The position numbers were made by a program, and so were the translations under genes. Below the pieces are notes generated by a model, which was not told the DNA's origin, searched no databases, and saw only the letters and a list, made by a program, of their open reading frames with translations. A stretch of DNA of 64,000 bases from Paenibacillus pabuli. GTDB lineage: Bacteria; Bacillota; Bacilli; Paenibacillales; Paenibacillaceae. This document shows positions 42,586 to 52,900 of this stretch, one piece after another. The stretch is from assembly GCF_039831995.1 (NCBI RefSeq), contig NZ_JBDOIO010000003.1:744001-808000 (forward strand), read 5' to 3'. Within the stretch, counting starts at the first letter, position 1, and each line of letters starts with the position of its first letter.

Positions 42586-44211
42586 TTACCGTTTGTTGTA
42601 GCGTTCGAGTGCTGCGGTTTGGATTTCAATTGCCCGATCCAGATGCAACGATTTCATTTTCGCGACATAGCTCTCGAATTGATCCACCGGCTCGTTGCCC
42701 AGAATGATCTTGATGGTCATCTCATCGACGAGCGTGTTGATATCATTCATGATGGTCGCGTATTCGGAGCTCTCTTCAGGTGTAGGTGTGATTGAAGGCA
42801 AATTATATTTTGCGGCCTGTGTATTCTTCCAGATATCAATCGCATCGCGCTGGGTTTGCAAAGCAAAGAACTGCTCGGCATAACGTTTATCTTGAACGAA
42901 TGGACCGTTATAGCTGCTGCGGGCATATAGTGAAATCGCTTGTGCAGGAGCGAGTTTATCCGGATTCTTCAGCAGCAAGTCCGTGAATTTCGGATAATCA
43001 CCTTCCATGTTATAGCTGACACCCTCTTCACCGAAGTTGAAGAACAGGTGCCCTTCTTCACTGTAGCCGTAATCCAGCATGCGAACGGCAAGTTCCGGAT
43101 CCTTGGCTGCCGTCGTGATGGCAACCGTACCTTCTGAGGCATAGCCCTGATTAAGCTGGCCGAATTTAGGAATATCACCTTTGTTAAGCACCGGATATGG
43201 TGCAGCGACCAGGACGGCATCCGGATCATTGGCCTCTACAAGCGGCTGCCATTTGCCGATCCCTCCGCCTGCGTTACCTACACTTGCGCCAGTAGCACCC
43301 GAAGCGAGGTTACCGTCAACGGATTTGGTATCCGCTGTCGAGATGTTTTTATCAATCAAACCTTCTTTGTACCATTCCTGGAATAACGTCAAATATTCTT
43401 TGAAACCCTCTTCCGCAGGACCAAATTTGACCTGTCCGTCTTCCTGGTAAAATCCGCGGTTTACACCGAAAGCGCCAAGGAAAGCACCATTACCGGAATC
43501 GTTAAAGAATCGTGGCTTACTTACAACAGAGAATGGAGCGGCAGCGCCTTTTTTCTCTTTAAAAGCTCTCAGGGTTGTTGTCCACTCATCAATCGTTTCC
43601 GGTACTGGCAGTCCCAGCTCATCCAGCCAATCCTTACGAATGATGGGTCCCTGGAAGACACGCAGATACTCATCTCCCCGAATGAACGGGAATACATAGT
43701 AGCTGCCACTGTCCGTTTTGACCATCTTGTCGATGTCCGGATTGTCCTGCAGGTATTTCTTCAGATTCGGAGCATATTGGTCAATCAGATCGTTCAGCTT
43801 GAGAATGTAACCATCATTAATGGCTTTCTCTGGTCCACCGGGGAAATCTCCGATGAAATTGTACTCCAGCATGTCCGGCAAATCCCCGGATGCCAGCATC
43901 ACGTTAAAGGATTCTCTGACCTGACCTGTCGGTGGTGCGGTGAATTTGAGTGGCACGCCGGTTTTTTCCTGCCATTTTTGAAAGAATGGAATTTCACTGT
44001 GCGAATTTTTGACCCCGATCAAGTTTCCGTTAATTTCACCCCAGTACGTAAGCGTCTTATCCGTTTGAATCGGATAGGTGGTTGCTTCCGTTGATCCACT
44101 TGGTGTCCCTTTATCGGTATCGCCCGCTGTACTGGCTCCGGACGAACACCCCAGGATCGTTGTACCTAATAACAGAATCATCAAACTCGTAGATAACACT
44201 TTTCTTCTCAT
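42586..44211 (-). CDS. ABC transporter solute-binding lipoprotein 1 (LplA/YtcQ-like)
   Basis: A 541-residue solute-binding lipoprotein, lipobox TTILGC after a hydrophobic signal (LSTSLMILLLG), then a Ser/Gly/Thr linker. Blocks shared with SBP 2: LTYWGEINGN, IPFFQKWQEKTGVPLKF, SGDLPDMLEYN, GPIIRKDWLDELGLPVPETIDEW and the C-terminal SLHLDRAIEIQTAALERYNKR. It captures an oligosaccharide (probably an unsaturated uronide-containing one, given GH88) and delivers it to the two permeases that follow. GGAGGATAC sets the ATG. First gene of the unit SBP 1-permease-permease-GH88. Confidence 0.92.
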   Translation of the reverse strand: MRRKVLSTSLMILLLGTTILGCSSGASTAGDTDKGTPSGSTEATTYPIQTDKTLTYWGEINGNLIGVKNSHSEIPFFQKWQEKTGVPLKFTAPPTGQVRESFNVMLASGDLPDMLEYNFIGDFPGGPEKAINDGYILKLNDLIDQYAPNLKKYLQDNPDIDKMVKTDSGSYYVFPFIRGDEYLRVFQGPIIRKDWLDELGLPVPETIDEWTTTLRAFKEKKGAAAPFSVVSKPRFFNDSGNGAFLGAFGVNRGFYQEDGQVKFGPAEEGFKEYLTLFQEWYKEGLIDKNISTADTKSVDGNLASGATGASVGNAGGGIGKWQPLVEANDPDAVLVAAPYPVLNKGDIPKFGQLNQGYASEGTVAITTAAKDPELAVRMLDYGYSEEGHLFFNFGEEGVSYNMEGDYPKFTDLLLKNPDKLAPAQAISLYARSSYNGPFVQDKRYAEQFFALQTQRDAIDIWKNTQAAKYNLPSITPTPEESSEYATIMNDINTLVDEMTIKIILGNEPVDQFESYVAKMKSLHLDRAIEIQTAALERYNKR

Positions 44212-44430
44212 GGACCGTATCCTCCACCTTTTGGGAATGTCTGTGCTCTATCTCAGAGTAAGGGAGAGCGCATTGCAGAGATATTCGCAAAAGATGAAAT
44301 GATATGTTGATTTCGTCCGCAAGCAACTGATCATTTAGCCAAAATGATAGACGAATTCACTAAATAATCATCTGGAATGTTTTGAATTTGCCGTGTTGGC
44401 GCGGGTTTATGACCGTTCTACTGACAACAC

Positions 44431-44464
44431 AAAAAAACAGACCACGAACAAGGTTCATAATCTG
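44431..44464 (-). terminator. Rho-independent terminator of the RDD gene
   Basis: On the - strand, CAGATTATGAAC pairs fully (three G-U) with GTTCGTGGTCTG around CTT, then TTTTTTT. Confidence 0.75.
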
Positions 44465-44531
44465 TAACGTGAGTGAATATGAAGAGATTTGAATACATCG
44501 TATATGTTGGCCAGGGCACGCCTTCTCATGT

Positions 44532-44930
44532 TTAGTCCCAGACGACTTCGGTACCTGCGATAAAATCATGTATTGCACGTTTGTCTTCACGTACAGCAAC
44601 CATGATGACACTTACAATAAAACCAATGCCAAAAGTTATTCCATATACAAGTCCTGCTACAATTACTCGCATCAGCATGGTTCTAATTCCCGGGGGCTCC
44701 TGTGTATCGTATTTTCGAATTCGAATTCCACAGATGCATTTTCCAATCGTTCTTCCGTTCCAGAATGCCGGCAATAAAATGGAATATAATGCACTTAATA
44801 TTTGCGCTATAGGTTCATCGCTGTCAAAGTTACCTGTAATGAGCCCTGCGATAACCATCAAAGGCAGCCCAATAATAATACCATCAAAAATACTTGCACC
44901 GAGCCTTATCCAAAAGCCAGCTTTATACAA
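44532..44930 (-). CDS. RDD-family membrane protein
   Basis: A protein of about 133 residues with the RDD domain: FWIRLGASIFDGIIIGLPLMVIAGL (Arg and Asp of helix 1), LPAFWNGRTIGKCICGIRIRK in the middle, and the end block VREDKRAIHDFIAGTEVV with its conserved Asp. Three membrane helices are expected. RDD proteins have diverse, mostly unknown roles; some are ion or metabolite transporters. The frame is open from 44975 but both upstream candidates lack spacing; GGAGGA lies 6 nt before the TTG at 44930, giving the normal family start. Confidence 0.85.
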   Translation of the reverse strand: MYKAGFWIRLGASIFDGIIIGLPLMVIAGLITGNFDSDEPIAQILSALYSILLPAFWNGRTIGKCICGIRIRKYDTQEPPGIRTMLMRVIVAGLVYGITFGIGFIVSVIMVAVREDKRAIHDFIAGTEVVWD

Positions 44931-45111
44931 GATGTTTCCTCCAAACTGGTTAAATTGAAAAAACTCCTTTACCAAGACATTAATTTAATTTAATTTGTTT
45001 GCGTAAATCTTCAGATAGCATAAATAAACTTTCCATTTAATCATCAAGGCTCTTATATTCTTCGTCTTCGATCATGGTGTCAAACCATGTTGCACACTTT
45101 CCAAATCATCA

Positions 45112-45142
45112 AATAAAAAAGAAGCCATAATTAGCCTATGGC
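45112..45142 (-). terminator. Terminator of the WG-repeat gene
   Basis: GCCATA/TATGGC with a 7-nt loop and an A-run on the + strand (45113-45120), read as U-tail on the - strand. Confidence 0.7.
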
Positions 45143-45170
45143 CTCACATATATACGCTATGAATTTAAAA

Positions 45171-47675
45171 TTACATATGGAACGCTTTCCAAAACGAACC
45201 CTCGGTATTAATAATGTCTCTGATCTGGACAAAAGGAATCGTAAATGTCGGGAATCCGGCTGCGTACGGAGCGATCTCGTATGGATTGAAATACAGATGC
45301 AGCGCGTCTGCCGTCACGAAAAATGGCTGGTTCGGGCTAATTCCTTCATAGGTATCCGGAAATACATAAGAATACTGAGGATCATTTTTGATCTGATCTC
45401 CTACAATCTGGCTTAATACTTTTACGTAGTCGCTATTCGGCTTAAACAAGTCCTTTAACTCATACAGCTGCCCGCTGCTGAGATTAATAATGGCATAGAT
45501 CATTGTAGGCATACCGTGTGCAGCCCCAAAGGGATAGTTATATCCCGTAAGCTGCAGCTGAAGCAGCTGTTGCTGATAAAAAGTAATATCAAAATCCCCT
45601 GTGTAGCTGTAATCCAGCTTTTGGTCTGGAGGAATCGGTTTAACTTGAGACAAGTTCCTCAATTTCAAATTAAGTGCCAGTTGTGCGGCCTGGTCGGTTA
45701 ATCCCTCCACCTGCGGATAATAAACCAGATAATCGATATTGGGTTTATACTTCTCTTCACGAACACGGTAAGGTGGCTGAAGGGGAACGATCGTATTTTG
45801 CCGCCAGATGATCTGTCCGGCTCGATTGACATACAAAAGACGCTGATCAACGTTTGCTTTGATCAAATCCGATGCTACGACTTCCAGTGTACCGGAACCT
45901 TCTACTCGGGGATATCCTGGTGCTGGGCGTCCACTCAGGTCAAGCAGAACAGTCTGTCTTCCATCCGATGCAGAAGCGAGCCCCCCTTTGTAGTCGCCTA
46001 CGTCCCTGTAAATGAACTCTGTAAGTCTTCTGCCATTAACATCTGCAATCGCATACAATGAGCCAATGAAAGGCTGCTCCTGATCAATGGCCTGCCCCAG
46101 CGCAAAACGGTGCTCCCCTATATCTCGGATATCATTGTAAGCCGGTTGAATGACAAAAGCTCCTTGCTTGTTAATGACACCATAAATCGATTTGTAGTCC
46201 TCTGCTGTATTCACAATCGCGTGCCCACCGTTGAAAGGAAGTGCTGTCGTAAATTTAGGTTCAATTTGGATCTGACCTCGTTCATCTATATATCCGTATT
46301 TTCCGGGTGTCTCCTTCTGGAAAGCAAGTAAACCGTCTCCTAACGGTCCTACATACGCGTAAGGGTATGTAGCCAGTCGATTTCCATTACGGTCTATGAG
46401 TGCGAACTCATTGTCTCTGACCTGAACAACCGCTTTTCCGTTGCTGAAATCGTAGGCTGAACTGAATTGTGCACGGATCACCTCATGACCAGCAGCGTCC
46501 AGGTAGCCGTAACGACTGACATCTCCACCTGACTGACCTCCGGAAGTATCATAGAAAAGTGCTCGCCCATCCTTCATATTCGCGATAAAGGGATAAGCCC
46601 GTTTCGTGAGCACACGACCTTGTTCATCAATCATTTTAAAGCCTTGAGCGTCAATCACAATTGTCCGTTCTTCTTCGAATGAATTAATGGAATCGTATAC
46701 AGGCTGAACGACATACTGGCCATTCAGATTAATCACGCCAGCCTTGCCGTCTTTCACAACTACAGCCAGGCCATTCGGCTGAAAATCACGAGCGTCATCA
46801 AGTACGGGCTCCAGCCGGATCCGACCCTGTGCATCCATATAGCCCCACCGGGTTCCCTGGATCGTTCTTACCGAAATCGGGAATAACCAGGTAGTTTCAC
46901 GTACATGACTACCTCCCATACTTTGTTTGATCTGCTTCTCCAATTCAAGCAGCGCTTCCCGCGATGGGTAAGGCTCGTTGAAACTTAATGCTTTTTGAAC
47001 TGAATTCAGGGCAGCCGGCAATAACCCGGCGCGATACTGGGCGTCAGCAAGATAGTACCAGTAAAAGGTGTAGTCCGGATAGTGCTGCGTTAATTGTTCA
47101 TAGTACTGCACGACCTTGGGAAAGTAATACATATACACATCTGTGGCAGGAACCCATTTCCCATTTTGCCACCGGATAATGTCAACCCGATATGCCTCTC
47201 CTGTATCATGCGTCCAAAGGGCAATCTCCACTTTTCCATCTCTTCCATGCTGACCTGGCATATCAATAATCTCGGCATGACTGAAATATAGATCATCTGG
47301 CGCCACATCCGTTAATCCTGCTTCTGTCCATTCATATACAGCAAGTTTGGACCAGATGGAACCGAGCTGCCAGCCGACAATTAGATTGTTTCTTGCCGTG
47401 GATGTTACAGGCGCAGCTGTCAGCAAGGTTGCGTTGTACCCCAATCCTTTGGTGACTGACATCTTCGTCCACTGACCTTGCACAAATTTCAAAATCAACA
47501 GGGTTAATTCTCCATCCAGTTTATAAACCGCAGCGATCTCCGGCATCCCGTCTCCGGTGAGATCTGCCGCATAGATGGCTGGATGTTCGACAGGTTTAAG
47601 TATAGTGACAACACTAGCGCCGGCCGGAAGTTGTTGTTTTACGATTTGAGTTAACAGCGGCTCGCTCATCGACAT
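45171..47675 (-). CDS. WG-repeat protein with C-terminal DUF3298 (RsiV-like) domain
   Basis: An 834-residue protein. N-terminal part (1-230): beta-rich, VEHPAIYAADLTGDGMPEIAAVYKL as in FG-GAP-like repeats, then helices resembling TPR (YWYYLADAQYRAGLLPAALNSVQKAL). Middle (270-600): a row of WG (beta-hairpin) repeats, e.g. GYMDAQGRIRLEPVLDDARDF, GVINLNGQYVVQPVYDSINSF, GYIDERGQIQIEPKFTTALPF. C-terminal (640-834): DUF3298 like that of RsiV/PdaC (YPFGAAHGMPTMIYAIINLSSGQLYELKDLF; YEIAPYAAGFPTFTIPF). No signal peptide, although DUF3298 is usually extracellular. A ligand-binding or scaffold role is inferred. GGGAGG 8 nt before the ATG. It has its own terminator but directly follows the MoxR operon. 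Confidence 0.85.
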   Translation of the reverse strand: MSMSEPLLTQIVKQQLPAGASVVTILKPVEHPAIYAADLTGDGMPEIAAVYKLDGELTLLILKFVQGQWTKMSVTKGLGYNATLLTAAPVTSTARNNLIVGWQLGSIWSKLAVYEWTEAGLTDVAPDDLYFSHAEIIDMPGQHGRDGKVEIALWTHDTGEAYRVDIIRWQNGKWVPATDVYMYYFPKVVQYYEQLTQHYPDYTFYWYYLADAQYRAGLLPAALNSVQKALSFNEPYPSREALLELEKQIKQSMGGSHVRETTWLFPISVRTIQGTRWGYMDAQGRIRLEPVLDDARDFQPNGLAVVVKDGKAGVINLNGQYVVQPVYDSINSFEEERTIVIDAQGFKMIDEQGRVLTKRAYPFIANMKDGRALFYDTSGGQSGGDVSRYGYLDAAGHEVIRAQFSSAYDFSNGKAVVQVRDNEFALIDRNGNRLATYPYAYVGPLGDGLLAFQKETPGKYGYIDERGQIQIEPKFTTALPFNGGHAIVNTAEDYKSIYGVINKQGAFVIQPAYNDIRDIGEHRFALGQAIDQEQPFIGSLYAIADVNGRRLTEFIYRDVGDYKGGLASASDGRQTVLLDLSGRPAPGYPRVEGSGTLEVVASDLIKANVDQRLLYVNRAGQIIWRQNTIVPLQPPYRVREEKYKPNIDYLVYYPQVEGLTDQAAQLALNLKLRNLSQVKPIPPDQKLDYSYTGDFDITFYQQQLLQLQLTGYNYPFGAAHGMPTMIYAIINLSSGQLYELKDLFKPNSDYVKVLSQIVGDQIKNDPQYSYVFPDTYEGISPNQPFFVTADALHLYFNPYEIAPYAAGFPTFTIPFVQIRDIINTEGSFWKAFHM

Positions 47676-47824
47676 GTCTGTTTCCTCCCTTATGACCGCA
47701 TTCGCCTAATGGTATGCATCATAAACCGGGATATGACATCTAAACGAATATTACTCCTGAATAGTGGGCTGCACGTTGTTAACTTGGATGAATCGGATTT
47801 ACCAACCCATTAACGCATTCCCCA

Positions 47825-47864
47825 CAAAAAAAAGATCTGCAGAGGCTTTCGCATCTGCAAATCT
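47825..47864 (-). terminator. Terminator of the MoxR-vWA operon
   Basis: AGATCTGCAGA and TCTGCAAATCT pair (one G-U) around 10 nt; nine A on the + strand give the U-tail of the - transcript. 12 nt after the last stop codon. Confidence 0.8.
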
Positions 47865-47875
47865 TTGGGTTCGGT

Positions 47876-48172
47876 TCAGATCGTTTCCTGAACACTTAGT
47901 CGTACATATTGGGTTAAGCGGCAATAATGGTTCAGCAGAAGCTCCTCATTGCCATTACCAAGAGCCAGGTTGCGCCCTTCCGCAATGAATAGCTCCACAA
48001 TTTCCTTGAGAAATATTAATTGGAACCGGTTGATCTGCTCAAGAAACTGTTCCAGCACGTTTACATCCTTCATGGTAAATTGGGATATTCCGCGCAGCAG
48101 TAATTCTTCTGCCCAGCTGCCAATCTGCTGCATGAACTGACTATAGTCTTCCAAGTCTTCCCGTCCTTCCAT
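47876..48172 (-). CDS. Small helical protein at the end of the MoxR-vWA operon
   Basis: A 98-residue acidic, almost entirely helical protein (YSQFMQQIGSWAEELLLRGI; FLEQINRFQLIFLKEIVELF). I recognise no family. Its ATG lies 32 nt inside the 3' end of the SWIM gene in another frame, and the operon terminator begins 12 nt after its stop; both place it as the last gene of the operon, expressed by translational coupling since only a weak ribosome binding site is seen. A partner of the SWIM protein is an inference from overlap only. Confidence 0.65.
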   Translation of the reverse strand: MEGREDLEDYSQFMQQIGSWAEELLLRGISQFTMKDVNVLEQFLEQINRFQLIFLKEIVELFIAEGRNLALGNGNEELLLNHYCRLTQYVRLSVQETI

Positions 48173-49919
48173 AGCCTATATCCAATTTCAGGCTGAGTAC
48201 CCTCTGCCCCTTCAGAAAGCTGATCGGATAGAGATTACCCTGTTCCATCCGAACAAAAGCATAAAAATGTTCGAGGGAGGCGGCTCCATATCCGGACTCC
48301 AGACGCTGGATCATCATTTGCCAGTCCATGGAATAGGGAAGCGTCAGATGAAGCAGCTCCCCTTCCTCCATTTCAATGGTAAGGTTAAGATGTTGAGTTC
48401 GTTTATGAAAGCTGTGATCTACGATCCGGGCAACCCGAAGGATGACAAGACGTTCCTTCGGGTTGGTAAACAGTTCAAATGTCCGTGAATCCTCACGAAG
48501 TAGAGAAGGAACATCATTCATGTATTTGTTCAGATTAACATCTTCCACGTTTGATCGCGTCATGAGTTCCAGCTTCGCGCCTTCTCCTGAAGAGAGCCTG
48601 CGGTCGTTATTCACTTTTACCGTTTGAAACTGCAGCTCTTCCCCGGCGAATTGACGGAAGGTTACGTTGGTGAGCCATGGTGTAAACGCCCCATAATGCT
48701 CTGCGTATGAAAATGAATTGTCGTCATAGTAAACAGCTCGCACATCGCTGTACGTGTATATTTCTTCGTCTTCAAAACAGTAGAAATAATACGTAATGCC
48801 CCGGTAACCGGACCTGGTCTCCCATGCATCTGCCCCTAGACCGTACAGATGCAACTGTGGAACCGTATAATATCTACTGCGAAAACTGCCAATAAGCTGG
48901 CTCTGCATAAAGGCAGAAGTATTCTCCTGCTCAAGGACCTGCAGGGCGAGATACAGTTTGGAAACCCGATCAAGCATGGTTTGCATGGAAAAGCGGACAT
49001 GTCGATCGAAAAATAGTTGCAATTCACCCTGAATTCCCCGTAAACTTCGCTCAATATCAGGCAGGTTACCGCTGTGTGCAGCTACAGCAAACGTCTCCAG
49101 CTGGGCCATAAAGGACTTCGGCAGCCTGGCCAGCCCGGTTTTTAACAGATCGGCAAGCATGTTCCGGCATTCACGGACCGTTTGCATTGAAAACTTGGTA
49201 TCATATACTCTTCCGCTTAGTACGTTTGAATCGTCCACATGTTGTTGTCTGCGATATCGAAGTAAAGCTTCCAGCTTCGCCATATTTCCAGCCGTTTGTT
49301 TAACTTTACACAGCGCCTTCGCCAGACTGGGTTCCTCGGTGAATGAAACCTCGATGTCTTGTCTAACAAGTCGCACGGTTAGGAGCGAATCCTTCAGCAC
49401 TTCAATCTGTTCGGGGTACCTTAGCCGGAAGCAAACCTCTTCGATCATTGAAGAACTATACGATTTGATTAACGTAGACAGGTCAAACTCTGTCATCCAG
49501 CGGAAACGGGATTCATGATCTGGAGTTAACTCATCTGCATCCATAGCAATCGAAATGGAATGTGAAGCATTGTCAGTCACTTCAGATAGTACCGTCTCTG
49601 TCTGAATAGCTTCACCCGTAGCATCTTCATCCGTCTGATGTTCACGCTGATAATACAGGATCGAGATCAGAACATGTTTGCAGATGTGATCTGACGGACA
49701 GGAGCAATTCCAGTGATCGAGCGTATTTTCGAGTGTACAGAGGGTTTCATCACTTAACTTACAGCTCACTGATGATTCATTCCACGTATATTGCACAGTC
49801 ACACCGCTATCCATGTCTTTCAATGAGCGTTTGTATAATCCCTTATTCGCATGTCTTATCAGATAATCTTCCGTGCACAACTTCAAAAATGTCCTGAATT
49901 TCTGTTCAAATTCACTCAC
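48141..49919 (-). CDS. SWIM zinc-finger protein (YehQ-like)
   Basis: A 592-residue protein with an N-terminal SWIM finger, WNCSCPSDHICKHVLISILYY: Cys72, Cys74, Cys80, His82 in the pattern CxC-x5-CxH. SWIM fingers bind DNA or proteins. The rest is mixed and matches no enzyme I know; the region 330-560 is beta-rich (YYFYCFEDEEIYTYSDVRAVYYDDN). In E. coli, YehQ is the SWIM protein beside the YehL/YehM/YehP set. It starts 4 nt after the DUF4132 stop. The role in the complex is unknown; recruiting the ATPase/vWA pair to a target is a reasonable inference. Confidence 0.87.
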   Translation of the reverse strand: MSEFEQKFRTFLKLCTEDYLIRHANKGLYKRSLKDMDSGVTVQYTWNESSVSCKLSDETLCTLENTLDHWNCSCPSDHICKHVLISILYYQREHQTDEDATGEAIQTETVLSEVTDNASHSISIAMDADELTPDHESRFRWMTEFDLSTLIKSYSSSMIEEVCFRLRYPEQIEVLKDSLLTVRLVRQDIEVSFTEEPSLAKALCKVKQTAGNMAKLEALLRYRRQQHVDDSNVLSGRVYDTKFSMQTVRECRNMLADLLKTGLARLPKSFMAQLETFAVAAHSGNLPDIERSLRGIQGELQLFFDRHVRFSMQTMLDRVSKLYLALQVLEQENTSAFMQSQLIGSFRSRYYTVPQLHLYGLGADAWETRSGYRGITYYFYCFEDEEIYTYSDVRAVYYDDNSFSYAEHYGAFTPWLTNVTFRQFAGEELQFQTVKVNNDRRLSSGEGAKLELMTRSNVEDVNLNKYMNDVPSLLREDSRTFELFTNPKERLVILRVARIVDHSFHKRTQHLNLTIEMEEGELLHLTLPYSMDWQMMIQRLESGYGAASLEHFYAFVRMEQGNLYPISFLKGQRVLSLKLDIGYGRTGRLGRL

Positions 49920-49923
49920 GTAA

Positions 49924-52900
49924 TCAACGCCCCGAAGCTCTTAGGATATCGTAGAGCGTTTCACTGAAGACACGGCCCGGAATCTGCCCCAGAGCAACGC
50001 TCTTGTTGCTGCTGTAATAATAGTTTTTCTTGTTCTCCGGTCTGAAGAAATGAAGGGATTCCAGCGTGATATCGTCCATCCCCTCGTAATAGGTGATACT
50101 GGTACCGCTGAAATGCAATTCAGCTACGTATTCATCGTACTCCTTGTAAAATTCATGATACCAGCCGCCGTCCATTGCCGGCCCCTTGATCCATCCGTAT
50201 TTCTCCAGTGCTTTGGGGAAAGCTGTTGGTGAAAATTCCGATTCGGGAAGACGTGCGTACTCCTCCAGCTTGATATCCTCTTCCTCAGGCAGATGAATTT
50301 CACGTTCCAGCTGCTCGAAAGGCTGATTCACTTCGTAATCTTCGAGCTGCGTTTTCCAGCCTTCCAAAATCGATGCTTCAAGTTCAAGAGGATGTACGAG
50401 TCCTACCTGCGCATTCAAAGGCAGTTCGTATTCATCCTCATCCACGGTATTAAACGTGCCATCTTCCATATAGCGGAAAGTGCTGATCAGCTGACCATCT
50501 TCATACGTACCCCAGATCAAACCTACAGCGAATTTTTGCATGATCACATTTTGAACAAAGAGTGCTTTCCACTCTTCTGCGGACCATAGACGCTGCTTGG
50601 ATAGTGATTCTTCCAGTCGCTGTGCCTGAATGCCCACCATCGTTTTGAGATCTTTCTTCAGCTGGGTAAAACGCGCCTTGGATTGTGCCGCAAGCTCTGC
50701 ATCGTCCTTCTGTGCAGGGGCAGGCAAGCTTTTCACCGTTTTACCCGTTTCTTCATTCAGAACGACAACCTGCAGATCCCCATTCACTTTAATCAGGAAT
50801 GAACGCTCACCATAACTTAGCCGCAGTGTGCCGGACTCATCAAAACCGAGGGTGGTGACAAGTCGATCTTCCAATTGTTCCGGCGTAAGTCCCAAATTGT
50901 CGGCCGCAAGCTGCAGTGCTTCTTCCGCCGCGCCCTTCACCTGACGGTTCTTCACGCTGCGTTTAATCTTGTCTATGGCCATCAGAGCAGATGGCTCTTT
51001 CAGATATGCCAGTACCTTCACAGCATCTGCGGCGATGGCCCCTCGGCTGTTTTCGGTCCACTCCTTGATTTGAGGCGTCAACATGTTCACGATTTGGATA
51101 CTTCCAAAGAGTGCAGAGATATACATCACCCACTTCTCCTTGGCAGGAGCACCGTCCTGAATCCATAACTGGAGCAGTTCAGTGGCGAATCGCGATAACG
51201 ATTCCTCGTTGGCATACTCACGCAGTTCATTCAGCCTTTCATTCGGCGCAGATGTATGATCTACCGATTGCACCAGAATATATTGCTTGATTCGATCATC
51301 CAACGGTTGATTGTCTTCAGAACGAATGAGCGAAGGTAAATCCTTTAGGGATAACCAACTAAACCTAGCCAGCTTTTTGGCATCCGCCTGATCAGCGAGC
51401 GCAGCATGGGCGTACTCCGGACTTTGATCTGCGGTATCCAGCAGAATTTGGATCAAGTTCTTCCATTCTGCCGACTTCTCTCCTTTTAGTAGCTCACGGT
51501 ATAGATCCTTATTTTGATCCAGACTGCGAATCGCACTAAGCGCCATTTCCTTCACGCTTGCTTTCTTCTCTGAACGATAGATCGTTGTGAACAGTTCTGG
51601 ATCAGCCAAACGATTGAATTCGGATAATGCCATTCCGTTTGCTTTTTTGGATGAATCCTGCAACCCAGCGCGAATCGCCTCGGCCAGTTTCTCCGCCTTG
51701 AGTTCGCTTCGTTGCTCGAAGGTAATCTCCAGAATTAAAATACGTGTGTCCGTGGGAAGCTTTTTATACTGTCCCAGAGCATAATCCAGATTTTGCTTGA
51801 TGATCCGGCGATACTCATCCTGTGGCATTGCTTTGTACCTGTAATCCGTCATCCCGTTAAGTGAGATCAGGCTGGTTAACAGTTTATCCTGCTGCACCTC
51901 CGGATCTTGTCCATAACGCTGCAGCAGCTTCTCACCGCTAAAAGCGTATGATCGATACATATCTGAGACGATATCAAGCGTCCACTCTGGATATGTAGCT
52001 AGAATCACAAACCGGCGCATCGCCTCTGAATCCACGGGCAGGAAACTGATGGCAATAAGGCTCTGAATGCGTTTTTTATCACGATTCAGATTGTTAAACA
52101 GACTGCGGCTGTTTGAGTCTTTCCAATAATCATCAAAGGAAGTCTGGCCTTCCAGATATCGTGCGATGGCAAGGCCGCTGCGACCTCCATCGAGTGGCTC
52201 TCGGAGTACTGCAGAGACGGCTTGTTCAACCGTACCGTCCGCATCAGGTATTTCCAGGCCTTGATCCTCCAACATCTTTTGGATAACCAACTTGAGATAC
52301 GGGGTTTTCAGAATATGATAAGCTCGTATGGATTGTTCCGGATCACTCGTAATGGCCGACTGAATGGTATGCCATGATATCGTATACATATTCAATTCGT
52401 TATTCATGAGCTCGATTAATTGGTATGGCTCTTCCAGAGGAAGCAGACCAGCAAGCAGTCCGTCGGCATTCTTGGCTCTGGAATCCATGCTCATAAGGTA
52501 CATGCGCATTTCAAAAGGATATATTTCATGCAAAGTAGTTATTGCTTCCAATAGAGCATGACCCGTTTCGCCTTTGTTTTCGAGGAACCGATCCTTGCCC
52601 CCATGGATATTGATTAAATACAACAACGAGCTGCTTATCAGAATCATGGTCTGGTGGAACACATTCTGAGATAGCTGCTCTTTTTTATTCAATGTAGTAC
52701 CCGGATAAAGCTCTTCAATCAGGCGATTCCGTTTTTGCTGAAGAAATTCCGGATCCAGATCATGCACGGACCGATTAGACCGGCTCTGCATGGAGCACAC
52801 AACCAGTGGCTCAATAAGCTTATGTAACGTCGGGCGGATCTGCTCTGCAACATCAGCAACCACCAGTTGAAGTAACTCAGGCAGGTGGTTGCTTAGTAAT

